The notes under the pieces: model-generated
The model's input: the letters and a program-made list of their open reading frames with translations, nothing else
What the model was told of the DNA's origin: nothing
The model's database searches: none
Translations under genes and position numbers: made by a program
Part shown: piece by piece, positions 1-12,708 of the stretch
How the letters are laid out: the number at the start of each line of letters is the position of its first letter
Numbering within the stretch: the first letter of the stretch is position 1
NCBI GenBank assembly: GCA_036872755.1
Contig: JAVHNS010000001.1
Span: forward strand, 124,001-188,000
Direction of reading: 5' to 3'
Length of the DNA stretch: 64,000 bases
Source: Orbilia blumenaviensis
Taxonomy: Eukaryota; Ascomycota; Orbiliomycetes; Orbiliales; Orbiliaceae

Positions 1-614
1 CCTTGGAATGTTCGGCAATCGTCACTGTTGTCCTCCACCCCCTGGCACCGAAGCATTCTGTTTCTGAAGTTTATCCCAAATTTTTCGAATTGTACTCCCA
101 ATTGCTCAACGAGCTAACGCCAGGGGCAGAAATTGACCTTGGTGGTGACAGCTCAGGCGGTGGGATTTCGCTGTCGATTGCGCAACATCTGAAGGGGAGA
201 GGTTTGAGGCCTCCCAATCGACTGTTCCTCATGGCACCTAGTGTAGACTTCGTGCAGCCGAGGGTCGAAGATATGAAGAAAATTTCGGAATTAGATCCGC
301 TCCAACGAGTCGATGAAACTCGCTATGGCCACATTAAGTGGGTAAACGACGAGATGGGATTGGATGACCCCATAGTCAGTCCTATCAGAGGGGGTTTCCA
401 CTGTTTGAAGGGTATTAAAGTAGTAGGGTTGATCGGAACATATGATATTTTGGAGCCGGATTGTGTAAAACTTCGGGAAAGGCTGAGAGATGAAGGCGTT
501 GAAGTAGAGTGGTTGGTGGGACATAGAATGGTGCATTGTTGGCCGTTGATGCAGGCTTATCTTTTACCTGAAGCTCGTAGGGCAGTGAAGTGGATCAAGG
601 TTAAAATGAATTAG
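1..614 (+). CDS. alpha/beta hydrolase fold-3 esterase/lipase-like protein, 5' partial
   Basis: The frame is open from the left edge, so the N-terminus (with the HGG oxyanion region of this family) lies outside the window. What remains has the nucleophile elbow GDSSGG (Ser is the expected nucleophile), an Asp in GTYDILEPD and a His in HRMVHCW. These sit in the order and spacing expected for the Ser-Asp-His triad of hormone-sensitive-lipase-like hydrolases (Pfam Abhydrolase_3). The likely role is hydrolysis of a small ester or amide; the substrate cannot be told. No signal peptide can be judged because the start is missing. The stop is followed by about 1.7 kb without a convincing gene. The family call is firm; a more specific name such as steryl-acetyl hydrolase would be a guess. 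Confidence 0.85.
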   Translation, partial: LECSAIVTVVLHPLAPKHSVSEVYPKFFELYSQLLNELTPGAEIDLGGDSSGGGISLSIAQHLKGRGLRPPNRLFLMAPSVDFVQPRVEDMKKISELDPLQRVDETRYGHIKWVNDEMGLDDPIVSPIRGGFHCLKGIKVVGLIGTYDILEPDCVKLRERLRDEGVEVEWLVGHRMVHCWPLMQAYLLPEARRAVKWIKVKMN

Positions 615-2309
615 GTGAATTTATAACTAGAGTCAATATAATATCATCGCATTTGGATGTTGCCTTTCCATACTTGAAAATACTTTCAATGCTGCCCTTT
701 ATATACCCAAATACAAGATCCATGGAAACATACTTGAGGCAAATACACGCCAAACTCACTGTGGCCAAACTAGGGAGAACCATGGTCTGCCCAAGCAACC
801 ATGAGGATGAAATGCAGAGCTCCGCTTCTCCACAACAATGCCGGGGGATAGCGTACTTTCTCGGTCGGCACGCCCATGCGAACCCTATCACCTCCTCACA
901 TCTACCCGCCATTGAGAGGTTAGTTGCATGGGTGAGGAAAGCCAAGCCAGAACCGAGAAAGCTTAACTTTTAGCCAAGCCGTCCTCCCACCCCCGTTCTA
1001 GCCCACGGCCGGCTATCGAAGGCAAGAAGGGTTTGGATACTGATAGCAACTAATACAACAACCTTCTCGGGGCCATACCCGATATTTGGAGTCCGGTTTA
1101 TTTTCTGGATGGATTATCTCAGCGAGGCTGGAATACTGGCCAGCCAAAATGCTCACAATTAAATTTAGCCTTCAAAGTCAACCCAACGCCCGTATCATAG
1201 TCTTGATAGAAATTTATTCAAAGGAAATTACTAAATAGATCCTGAAGGCTCCAGAGTTGCCCCTTAAGGATATCGAGGGGGGGTCCAGGAGGGGAAAAAA
1301 AAGAAAAGATGGCTTTGGAAAGTACCACTAGAGCGGAACAAGTTGACACTTTTGGCCAATATGATCCTGTCCTTGCCTGCCGTGGTGGCCCACTTGGAAT
1401 TGTCCGGCTGCGGATGCGTCGATCGATCGTGGGACAACCACGGGGAACGCGATGCAATACGAGATTCTAATCTCGACCTGAAGGCAAAAAAATTTCCAGC
1501 TGCCTGTCCTCCCTTTTTTTAGCTGGTGAAACTTTTTTGTTGCTGTGCTGGCCAGCCTGGAGGAATCTCCTGACGCTGACATGAGAGCATTAACCCCCAG
1601 CCTTGCGAGGCATTTATATTGATTATATTAATATGCATTGCCCTCTTGCCTCCTTCTTGAAACATGTTATCGAAATCCCTCAATATCGATTTTCGGCAGC
1701 AGTATCTTGAAACAGTTCGAATACCGTTTCGATATACTTAGAGAGATCTTGTTAGCTCCCGCGCTACCCGGATTGGCGAGAGCATGGGTGGGGTTGCAGG
1801 TTGAAGAGATGTGGGATGCTAGTGGGAGTACCCCGCCGACGTCATTCGCTTTTGGGAAATGTTTGTAGGTGGCCGCCGGTCCCGCACTAGTATGAACCCA
1901 GCTGAAAGGATGAACCCAAATACGTAAACGTTACTTTCGTGGGAATTAAGGAGAAGGTAGGTTTGCGTGTACGGCCTGCGATGGTAAGACTGTGTTCGTG
2001 GCAGCCACCCCCCCCCGCTTGCATTCTTGTCGTGTATAAAAGTCGTTCCTGCGCAGCGAAGATCAATAAGTTCTGTTAGTTGCTCTGCTTCCATTGCTTA
2101 TATACCTTCTGTATCATTGGTTCTAACAGTATCAGAGAATCGCTATCGGCACATAGCTTCCATTCGAATCGCTTTCTGTGAGTCTAGCGCTTCGGTATTC
2201 TTTTCGCTCGTCCTAGGGAGCATGGAGTTAGGCCCTCGGGATTGCATGCTGACCAACATATTTGATTCTAACCAGATAGCTGTCTACCTGTACGTAGTCA
2301 ACCGTAAAA
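615..2309. other. intergenic stretch upstream of glutamate decarboxylase
   Basis: I see no supported gene. Open frames at 653-973 (plus) and 1218-1582 (minus) show no recognisable domain or splice pattern. There is a TATATA-like sequence near 2098, a plausible core promoter for the gene starting at 2310. Confidence 0.4.
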
Positions 2310-4800
2310 ATGGTCCACCTGAGCACTATCAGGAATGATGCGGAAACGGACACCCCCATGGCAAAACTTATGCGGATGTCCCTCGCCGACGAGGACACGC
2401 CTGGCGATACATTCTGCTCGTCTGTCTACGGTAGCCGATATGCGCTCGAGGCTCTCCCTATGCTCGAGATGCCGGAGGAGGAGATGCCGAAAGATATTGC
2501 TTATCGCCTTATAAAGTATAGTGAACCCCTTTCGCTGGAGCCTAGCTTCAAGGTACCGAGCAGCTCCAACAAGGCAATGTGCGATACTAATACCGTCGTT
2601 GAATTAATAATGAAGGGATGACCTCTCCCTGGATGGCAACCCAATGCTCAAGTAAGCACAACACAACTATAAATCGACAGAAGGAATGCTGTCGAGCTGT
2701 TATAAAATCCGGGACTGATGATGGCGATAAATAGCTTGGCCAGCTTTGTGACGACTTATATGGAAGATGAAGCCGAGAAGCTCATGCATGAAGGTTTGAG
2801 CAAAAACTTGTATGAAAATATTCCCTGGGGGCGACCCGTTATGTTATAACCCCCCTAACAAAACACACCAAATAGCATCGACTACGAAGAATATCCTCAA
2901 AGCGCAGAAATCGTATGCATTCCGATTCTTATACGAATAAATAAAGTCACGCTAACCTGTGCATAGCAAAATCGCTGCGTCAATATGGTATGTGGATTCG
3001 CGATCGGATATACAGGCCCTGGTTTACGGGTGGGTACCAATTACGAGTCGTCTATAGCCTAACGTAAAACTTGTATTGAATAGATCGGGAAACTTTTCCA
3101 CGCCCCTACACACGAGGAGGAAGAACATTCCATCGGGACAAGTACGGTGGGAAGCTCAGAGGTATCGCATTTAATTGCCATATATCTAAAATCAAGCATA
3201 ATCTGAATGGGTGTACGTATGTACCTAGGCAATCATGTTGGCAACCCTAGCCATGAAAAAGGTAAATATCCTACGTCTGGAGACGACCCTACCCAGATGG
3301 AAGATTTTGAGCTAACATTAGGTAATAGAAATGGGCAAATGAGAGAAAAGCTGCAGGAAAGCCTTTTGATAAGCCAAACCTTGTTATGAATGCTGCAGTT
3401 CAGGGTTAGTATATATATGCTAGTACTGCGAAGGGCGAGAGGCATACTTACTAACTTCTATCTTTGCGTGAGTAGTTTGTTGGGAGAAGGGTACGTTTCG
3501 AAATTTCCACACTAGCCTTAAATTCGCAATCAATTTCTCTAATGCATTTATTATTATGTGTAGCTGCACGTTATTTCGACGTTGAGGAGCGATTCGTCTT
3601 CTGTACCCAAGACAGATACGTTATCGACCCTGTTCAGGCTGTAGACCTTGTCGACGAGAATACCATTGGAATCTGCGCTATTTTGGGTACCACGTACACT
3701 GGTGAATATGAGGATGTCAAGGCCATCAATGACCTCTTGGTTGAGAAAGGGCTAGAGACACCAATCCATGTCGACGCCGCCAGTGGTGGATTCGTAGCGC
3801 CCTTTGTTAAGTATGCAGATTGTGTTCCTATAGTGGTTAAAATCTATACTAATTATCAATTGATAACAGGCCCGACTTAGAGTGGGATTTCCGTCTTCCA
3901 AGGGTTGTCAGCATCAATGTTTCAGGCCATAAATATGGCCTTGTCTACCCGGGTGTTGGTTGGATAGTTTGGCGATCCCCGGAGTACCTTCCAAAGGAGC
4001 TTGTCTTCAACATTAATTACCTGGGGGCTGACCAAGCATCATTCACACTCAACTTTTCAAAAGGAGCGAGCCAGGTCATTGGACAGTATTACCAGATGAT
4101 CAGGCTGGGTAAGAGAGGTTACAGAAATATTATGACAAACCTGACAAGGATCGCGGATTACTTCTCCACAGTTCTATCCAAGCGATTAGGGTTCATCATA
4201 ATGTCTAAAGGAGGCGGTAAGTTTTCCCAAGTACACACATATGTGTTATAATTTTTATGGGGGAGACAATACTTATAAGTCGCTATAGGCGAGGGTTTAC
4301 CTCTTGTTGCGTTCCGTCTAGACTCTGAAAAGAAAAAACACTACGACGAGGTGACACTCCAAACCCATCAATATAAATCCATAGAACAATTTACTGATCT
4401 TGGACATATAGTTCGCAATCGCTCATCATCTCCGAGAGCGTGGCTGGATCATCCCTGCATATACTATGGCGCCTCACAGTGAAAAGCTTAAACTCATGCG
4501 TGTCGTCATTCGTGAGGATTTTACCAAGCCGAGATGTGACCAGCTGTAAGTTGTCCCAAATTTACAAACAAATGTTTCCAAAGACCTGTCACGACTCCTA
4601 ACTCGGTAACACCTAGGCTTCTTGATATCAAACATGCAATCGACGCCCTCGACTCTATGGCCCCCAAAGAGATTGAAAAACATGCCGAGTTGGTGAAGAG
4701 GACTGTGACGCATACCGGACGTAAGAAGAGTCATAACAGGCACTATAAGGGCGAGAAACATTCTTTAGCGAAACATGGGAAATCTCAAGCTATCTGTTAG
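2310..4800 (+). CDS. glutamate decarboxylase (PLP-dependent), 14 exons
   Basis: Converts L-glutamate to GABA and CO2 (EC 4.1.1.15), in the cytosol at the head of the GABA shunt. Exons I read: 2310-2515, 2616-2651, 2735-2809, 2876-2912, 2967-2987, 3084-3161, 3229-3261, 3329-3404, 3476-3490, 3564-3810, 3870-4216, 4289-4350, 4412-4545, 4617-4800, giving 516 residues, normal for the family. Family hallmarks are VYGSRYA near the start, [30 protein letters not shown], and VSGHKYG, whose Lys (codon about 3931) is the expected Schiff-base residue. The short Lys/His-rich C-terminus lacks an obvious plant-like calmodulin site. An apparent stop at 2619 is inside intron 1 and is not a lesion. Exons 5 and 9 are only 21 and 15 bp, which automatic predictors may miss. 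The gene looks intact. Confidence 0.93.
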
Positions 4801-5184
4801 ACGGTGCCTAATTAGGCGCACGTAGCTGGAGTCTGATGGACACTATGTCAATTATCATGCATGGCATGAATACGGTCTTGTTTACTAAGTAATTACTCTC
4901 GGTGTTTTATATTATTACTGTATCTAATATTATTATTCACGACGATATGAGTCCACCAATTTTATCAACAATTCTGTTGGTCCGAGAAAAAAAGTATAAG
5001 CATGGTATATGAATACATTTTCATTATCGACATCATAATCTGGGTATAAAACTATCTGACAAAGTATGTGTACAGCTACCCACTTTAAGGTGGAGTAGTA
5101 AACCGAAAGAAGAAAAACAAATTGGTATCTTAGCATATGCGTTCTTCAAAAATCTTGTTCACCTCTAGACAGCAGCGGCTTCAG

Positions 5185-7578
5185 TCAAACCATCGCGCGT
5201 CCCCTGACTTCGGACTCAACGATCTTAGTAATCGAGTCCTTATCTCTCGCTAGCTTCATGAAGACCTCAAGCATATGACCACCGCATTGCATGGTTCCAT
5301 GCTGGGTTCTTGGTCCTCGATGAAGATATTCATCTATAACTTCCAAGGCTTCACCTGTGGCAATTGGCGGCATTTCTAATTCAAATGTATCTCGCTTCTT
5401 CAGCAACCCGCCGAGACTAGGCTTATAGCAAGTAAGATCGGCGCTGGAGGCCCTCATTTGACAAATCTCCTTCTGTTTGCAGTCAGCGTCGCAGTTTTCA
5501 GTAGTTCGGAAGTCAGCGATCTTTCGGTCGAACCAAGCTTGGAAAGCACCATCGTTTTTCTCGAAGGCGATTGTGAGATTGTGCCAGAAAGCTGGGCTAA
5601 GCGGGGCATTCGCAGCTAATGGTGGGGAGACCAAGGATCCAAGAGCAGCCTTTGCATTGTAAAGCTTCTTCCACTCTGGCTTCTTAGTGGAGCCGTAGGG
5701 GATATCTGTAATAGAAGTGTAGTAGTGGTCGTAATCTAGAACCTGGTAGGAGGTTGGGTCGATAGTATACACTCGGAAAACGGGGTTGGCGTTGCGAGGA
5801 GTAACGCAAGAGGTAACATAAGAGGTGATAACAGCATTACTATGGGAGCGAGCTGCCTTATCCTTATAGGTTATTTCGAATTCGGCCTAGATACCTAATG
5901 GTTAGCGTACGTTGGATGTGGTATTTTAAGAAGACTGTGTAACATACGCTGTGTGTATGACCCCAGAACATGCCCTTGATGGTGCTGCTGTACCTAGTGG
6001 CGACCCGGTTAAAGTAGTTGGAGTAGTCTGGCAAGGCATCGACCACACCCTATATTAATCAAGTACACATAATATTAGAACCCTTTCTTTATATTCGGTG
6101 GCTAAATCGGCAGGAAGTTTACTTACGGGAGGCATGTGTCCAATAATGAAGGCTGACTGGCCAGCGGCTTCGGCAGATTGAAGCTCTCCAGTGAGCCACT
6201 TGAGGACGTTTCCTGGGTCTCGAGCGCGATCCATGCCGTTATTGTCGTAGACCCAGACATTCAAACTGTACCAGAAGTTTGTGCTGATGCTGATAACCTT
6301 TAGATTAGTACCTGGGTGGATAACAGAGTAACATCCGTAATTGTCCTTAATGGATTTGGCCTAAGCGGATTTAGGGTTAGCCAGGCTATCCCACAACTGG
6401 GGATTCAAATATCAGGAGCAAGACTTACGGCAGCAGCCCCAATCCACTTTTGTAACTCGACGCTGTTCTGAGTATAGTAGGGTATAGCACTTTCATAGTC
6501 TGACTCTGGCTCGACGATGGGAAACAAATTTACTGGAGCAGTATCATGGTTTCCAATGACACCATAGACTTTGGCAGAAATGCCACTCTTAGAGATGTCA
6601 CCATACATGCCTTTAATGCCGTTGACAGTGTGCTCCTGACTCTGCAGCCACAAAGCGGCATCAAGAATGTCACCAGTGAAAATCATAAAGTCCGCATCAC
6701 CCGCGCGCTCTTTAATGGCTTGGAACATGCTCTGTTCAAGTGAAACCGGCGTATCACAACCTGTGCTCCCAAAAGGACCGGCTGGATTTGATGTCTTACC
6801 AACATCGTCACCCGGGGTGTACGGTCTGCAACAGATTGGTTTGTTACATTTGGTATTGGTGCCATTCTTGTAAAGTCTATCGATGTGAGTGTCGCTGATG
6901 TGAATAAACTTAAGGGGCTTTGTAGCAGCGACCTTCGGTGCGGTTTTACGGTTTGCAACCGGTGCAGGGAGTGTGCCAGGGTAGGGAAGGAGGTCGGGGG
7001 CCTCACAGAGGCCGAACAAGGTTGAGCAGAGGACTTTATTGGTTCGGCTTCCGATGGATAAGCTACGCAGGGTTTTGGCAATAACTGGCCCCTCTGTTCC
7101 AACGACGCCTGTGCAAACGTCTTTATCCTGGATCTAATTTATATTCAATCGTTAATATTTGTTGTCATTTACAACTGAAGCTGGTATTAGAAAAATAACC
7201 TTTAATCCGGAGCAAATGGCAGTGATAACTTTGATAAAAACGGTGTCACCAAGGTGAGCCACGCCCTTAAGAGCAGTTGTCAATGCCTATATCGTATATT
7301 TATTTCATTAGTTTTGGCTCAAATTGGCTTCGGAACTCTTCAGCTGAATGCTCAGTTACCTCGCATCCTACACATGTAACAGCATTTTCAATTTTATCAA
7401 TTATACCGTTGACAATATTGTCAATAAGACCTCGCTTCTCAAGCTCCTCCCAATTTGGATCTGGGAAGGCCTTCCTGGGGGTGATAGGAGCAGTAACGGA
7501 ACTCCCCACTGGGACAGCAGCAGAAGTAGCCGAGGCCAGGAACGAGACCGCTAGTAGAGCAGAAGCGTTAAACTTCAT
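5185..7578 (-). CDS. acid sphingomyelinase-like phosphodiesterase, secreted
   Basis: Predicted secreted metallophosphoesterase of the acid sphingomyelinase group, expected to cleave sphingomyelin-like or related phosphodiesters. Exons on the minus strand: 7578-7360, 7286-7200, 7133-6429, 6360-6127, 6049-5948, 5886-5185, giving 682 residues. An N-terminal signal peptide (about 1-20) is followed by a Cys-rich saposin-B-like segment (CVGCE... to GLCEAPD, about 65-146). The calcineurin-like core has metal-ligand motifs in the right order: ISDTHID (D183, H185), FTGDILD, VIGNHD, IIGHMPP and WGHTHS. All motif residues are present, so it is probably active. A continuous-frame reading would end exon 1 early at 7300; the donor at 7359 and acceptor at 7287 restore the saposin segment. 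The exact substrate is uncertain. Confidence 0.92.
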
Positions 7579-10500
7579 TGTTGCGGCGGATTAAGGAAGT
7601 AAAGAGGGGGGGCTTGATTATATCCTATCGCAAGATATGAACAATCTCGAAGAGTGTCCCTCGAGCCTTTAGGCGATTTGCACTTGTCAGAATAGATCCA
7701 CAAGTACCAACTTTTAGCGGGCGACGAGCCAGGAATATATATACACGGTCATTGATGAGTATGGACTTCCTCCGCTCACCTTTGCGCCAGCGCGCACGCT
7801 ACTATTGTAACGATACCCTTACCCTTGCACAACATCAGTCACATTGACTGTCATAAACTTTCGTAACATATTATAAATTGTATACTTTCAAAATTATAAT
7901 ACGTCAGCTAACGCAATGAGCGCAGCCGTTGTAAACCTACCTTCGGATTATTCATTTCCCCACCACAGATGTCTGACCTTACCATCAGCCGCTGCGTGGA
8001 CTGACTAGGGACTCTCTTGCATGTCATGTCATGGCCTGGAAAAGGTAACATCGAAAGTCGTCGACAGCATTGTCACTTCCGGGAAAACCAACCACGAACT
8101 CTTGTGAAAGCCTGTTATTGGTTCTGAAGCCGTATTCATATTTCCCTCCATCCAATCAGAGATATATTAGCGAGATATTGAGGAAGGGTTATACAGGTCT
8201 GGGAAGTTGGCATTATAGATCGTGCAAAGATAAGTCCTAAGCCGTACCCCGCCCCGTGGCGCCTTGATCTACCAGAAACATGGCAACTTTCGACGCAACG
8301 ATTGAGACAGCGGGTAGCAGGGGAAGCCAGGCAGCCAGTCCGCCGTTTGCGCATGATTAGCTTCGCTTGAGTCTTGTGCGCTTGGCTATAGCTGTCTCTA
8401 CCAAAGGTATATGAACCATTCCGACCCGTTGAAAGGGCAAAGCTTAACGCCATTAACTTGGGCAGCAGTATGACATAATATAATTGCAACTTCAAATCAA
8501 AACTTAAATGCAAACTGGTATTATATTGTCTTACTTGGTTTTCCCGCTGTTAAAATGTTCCTGACAAGAGAGACATGCATTGCATGGGAATTCTAGGACA
8601 AGAAAACCAATAGGACGATCCCATGGCGAACATGCAAGTGGAGCATCAAGAAGCGGGGTCGGCTTACAACAGGCGAGGTCTAGCCCAAAAGCGGGTGAAC
8701 GTTGGTGAGCAGGTAAGACATCTCGATGCAATTCCATGCGTATGCACGTAGACCAACTTGTATAGAAGGAAAGTCGACATTCCAGACGAAACGGTGAAGG
8801 ATATGCGTGTATCGGCGGACTCCATCTGCCCATCCTTCAAAGTTAAATACTAAACATAGTCGTATTAACAATTAGGTAGTACACACGTGCAACTCGAAAC
8901 AGGGCCCACCCCAGCCAATATCAACACTCTTACCTATTGGGGCAGCTACGAATTCGATAGGAAGAAAAAGGGTTGACAGGACTGCCTACCGGATTGCAAA
9001 GGGTGATTTCGTGTTTCAAGGATATGACTAAATCAATCAATAAAAATGGCAGGGGGCCCTCCGAGCATGCCCTAGTATTGCCCAAATCTATTCGTCTATA
9101 CTTCTATTAGCGAGAGCCCACCAAAGATCTAAAATCAAGTGCCTTGGTAGACCAGTTGATAGCTCTTGACAACTATTCCCACCTTCCTAGTCCACCCAGA
9201 TATTCGAGCTCAGATCAACATAGCCGGGCCCCTAGTATAGATATATGCCTATCTTAGTGCGAAGGTTAGATATCGGGTTGATAACCTTCTTTCCTGATCA
9301 CAACTAGCCGTGTTGTCGTTTCGGAGAAAATTCGAAGAAATGCGATATTCACCATGGCTTCATTCAAAGAGTCTCCCTCAAAAGGCAACCGTTTCATAAG
9401 ATTCATACCTCAAGCGCCCAGAAGTGCGCTAAAGCTCTATCTGCTGCTGGGTAATAAGTATGCGAGCGATATATATAATTTACACACCACACAAAATAGC
9501 TGCAAATTCTAATTCAAGTACTTTACAATTGGGCGATAGACCATAGTAGCGTTTTTATATTAGTACAGATAATAAAATTAAGAAGAGCTTTAGTCGGCTA
9601 CGAGCAACCGATCGCGATCGAAAACCAAATAAATGAGCTAGATTTGCCAAGTTATGCGAAGCTTTAGAGCCCCTTTCTGTTACTTTTACAAAAGGAAGCT
9701 GCCATCAGCGAAGGCAGACATCAGGGTCCCGATAACCCGATATTTGAACTTCTTTATCACATTCCAGCTCGACTAGCTGTAGTATCGATCGACACGCTTC
9801 ACCCAGGAATAACTCATCGGTTGAGGAACCGAAAGTGTCCAGCTGATCTTTCACAAGTAAAATATTACGTTAAATAATCTGTGACATATGAAACCCCAGC
9901 ACTTGTTGCGGGCTGAGCTGGAGCGGTATTTAAAACTAAAAACGTTTACTACATTCTTAGCCCGGGTTGGCCTATTCGGCATTCAAGATGAGCAGCATTA
10001 CATGCCCGATTTCACATATCCGACGTGGGGTTGCCAAGCTCGCAAGGCCTCGGATGCATGTACATATACCCCAGGTGCATATGCATATTAAATACGTTTA
10101 TACCTTGAGTTTGTGACATTTAGGATGCTAATATTCGAATATCATGGTCAAGAAACAAGACACAAGGCACAAGCCATGTCACGCTGCAACTTCGTTCTAC
10201 CACATTGGTCCGGATTATAGGCCAGATTCAGCATATTTCCCGCACCCAGTAAGGCAGAAGTCTCTGAGACCTCATCGAAGCTTAAGCCTGGATACTTGTG
10301 TGAGTTCTACCGCATGAGTTTATGGATTTCGACCTGGGTAGAAACACCACCGCATTTATGAATATCCCTTGCAAGCTTAAGCTAGGGAAATTCCGACATC
10401 ATATATGTCAGCCATGATAGTCCGTAGGTTAGTCGAATATAATACTGGTTGGGTCCCTACCTCATGGCGCATATATCTTTCGACGATGGTTCCATAACTT

Positions 10501-11178
10501 CCTTGGTATCTTCGACGTCCGTGCCTATCAATAACAAAGGTTTTCCTGCAAGGGCAGGAATGTTGAAACATGACCTTCTGGGGCGATGTATGTGTATGCA
10601 GCAGATTTTATTGTTTTTGGGTCCTACTCTTTGGTTGGGGCCATGTTTTGGCGGTATATCTCTAGATCGGGTATGGTCTGTGTATGAACCCTCTGGCTTT
10701 GAACTATCTAATGTGGATGAATATTGCATTGCCTGTCTTTAATAGTCTGACAAGGATTTTATTTTGGGCGGATTTCTTCCCAGTGGGTTATGAGGATGTT
10801 CCGAGGAATACAGGTGCGAGGAAAGTCGAATAGGCGGTGGAGAAGAAATCGGTAGAACCAATCTATCGAGGGCATAAGCATGTCTCTAGGAATAATAATG
10901 AAACTGATTTCGAAGCAGGAGGGGGGTTCAAGGTACTATCGCAAGATAACAGCGACATCATGACTCCACAAGAGGTAATTTTTTCTTCATGCCTTTTGTG
11001 ATAGTATCTTTTAGATCCTCCCTTGAGAGTGGCAGTTCTGTATCCCCTCTACATCCGACAGGAACGTCTTCGCCCCCCACAGCTCCCCTAACGTGATCAC
11101 TAGGTCTCTCTCTTCGTCTAAAGTGTCCGGGAAACCCACCTCAGCTGACATTTTAGCAAGAGCTTTGCTGTAAAAAAT
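7579..11178. other. long gene-poor intergenic region
   Basis: Only short frames without domains, for example 8136-8513 and 8531-8833 (minus) and 9888-10091 (plus). A short frame starting with ATG at 9355 reads through basic residues and stops quickly. I see no repeats, tRNAs or element ends that I can support. Confidence 0.4.
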
Positions 11179-11472
11179 TTAAACACCTACCACCCTGGTA
11201 ACGCCTGATTTTCTCCACAGTTCCATGTAGTAGGTGTGCTGGTGCTCCGGGTTGGAGGGACACTTGCTTTTAATGATAACAACCTTGGTAGCTCTTCTCG
11301 ATCCGTCTATCCAAACATCCTTGTCTCTAAGCAGAGCTGGGCTGGATTCCGATGGTCCTGTTTCGAAAGCTACCGAAGGGAAGATTGCTCCGGCCGGGGC
11401 GAGAAAGAAAACAGGTTCTTTCGAGGTTCCTGCATATGGACCAATGAAGGAGTCTACCCTAAACCGCGGCAC
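11179..11472 (-). pseudogene. C-terminal fragment of a fungal restriction-nuclease-like (Uma2-like) hypothetical protein
   Basis: The reading SFIGPYAGTSKEP, a later VAFETGPSES, DKDVWIDGS and KVVIIKSK resembles a large family of fungal hypothetical proteins with a PD-(D/E)XK-like core. In these, an acidic E-T/S-G stretch and a later Lys follow a P-D/V-x-F-x-x-P segment. The frame opens with GTG rather than ATG and extends upstream only to a stop near 11540. No N-terminal half is readable before the 34-base T run at 11706-11739. I therefore treat it as a truncated or decayed copy. The family link is from memory of typical sequences, not from a search. Confidence 0.45.
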
Positions 11473-11703
11473 TTTAGCTTGGAGCCCTATTTGTGATTGA
11501 ATTAGAGGGCGCCTTACTTGGACTTGCCTGGCGACATATCAAGCACTTGGCTCCTTACGGGAGGAGTCCGACAGCTGGCTAGTTTCTCCATATAGATATG
11601 ATGAAGTCTGCAGTACACTCGTGAATCGAATGTGGCATTTTTATGTACAGGGAATTAGAAAACCCATAGAATATGATCCTGCCAGCCCAGGGTTCATCGG
11701 CTC

Positions 11704-11705
<2 letters not shown>

Positions 11706-11739
<34 letters not shown>
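11706..11739. repeat. homopolymer run, 34 T
   Basis: An uninterrupted run of 34 T on the plus strand, that is, poly(A) on the minus strand. It could be a simple mononucleotide repeat or the tail of a reverse-transcribed insertion on the minus strand. I could not see flanking target-site duplications. Confidence 0.9.
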
Positions 11740-11742
<3 letters not shown>

Positions 11743-12708
11743 GCGAAATGATTGGGGATATCTATACCGCAAATATTTTTGTTCAAATCTTCCACTGGAA
11801 GCGAACGCTATCAAGTCGTCCGCCAAAGTACGGTCGATATTATCCCATTCAAGGGATACCGGTTATTACAATAGGAGGGCGTCTTCCACAGCGCTTTTTG
11901 TTGCGTTTTTTATGCCTGAACTGATCTCCACTATATGTCTGACACTTTTGAGGGCACGGAAGGTTGGTTTCGACATTTTCGGGATGGTCTGGTGAGGTTT
12001 GCTCCTTTGATGATGGGCTAGGTTAGGAATTGGGATGTAATATGAGATACGGGAAGTATTCAGAGGCTATCAAGAGATGTTGTGATCTATCCCTTGTTTG
12101 TCTTTGGGGCTGCGGTAGATCTCGGTACCTTGAGTCAGTATCGTCTAGTCTGTTGCCTCGTGGGACTGATTGTCGATCGGAATGCTAAGTATTAACAGAT
12201 TTGTGTTGTAGCTTGTTGCATCTCGAGGGCCGAAACAGAAAAGTTCTGGGTGCAAACGTCGGCAAATGGTGTTAGGGCAACGCAATTCAGCCTGGCATCA
12301 GCCGAGGCAGTTCGGGCGTGGCTAGCTTGAACGAGGCCGGAATAGTTCTGGAACGCCTGGACTCAACGAGACCAGCCCTGGACTAGGAATATCTAAGTTG
12401 AAAGGAGCGAATTGTCGTGTGTGAAGACTTTCGGGGAGCCTTTGGGGAGGCGGCCGGGTGGTAAATGGGAATGAAAGTATTTACAACGCTAATTCTACAG
12501 GTCTGCTAAATCAGAAGTGTCGTAGCCAATAGTGTGGCAGAAGGTGGAAATTTCTTTCTAGTTTACAATCCATCTACGCATAGCGGGCTTGTGTATATAC
12601 TAATTTCGTTACCCATCAGTACAAACATACCTGAGGCCTAGTCTCGGTCCCAGACGTTGTTGACAACAACTGTGCCCGAGTCCCATGTATGTGTCCTCCA
12701 AGGTTTAT
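11740..12708. other. intergenic, downstream of the aldo-keto reductase
   Basis: No supported gene. Open frames reading into the T run (11621-11995 plus, 11641-11826 minus) are artefacts of the homopolymer. Confidence 0.4.

Noticed and set aside
653..973. 106-codon frame containing an internal MVC
   Set aside because: No SxxW or LIxRI block, overlapped by a minus frame of equal length, and no recognisable domain.
2580..2630. Apparent premature stop and frameshift in glutamate decarboxylase
   Set aside because: A GT-AG intron (2516-2615) with an ACTAAT branch-like site removes it and joins RLIK to DDLSLDGNP exactly as the family requires.
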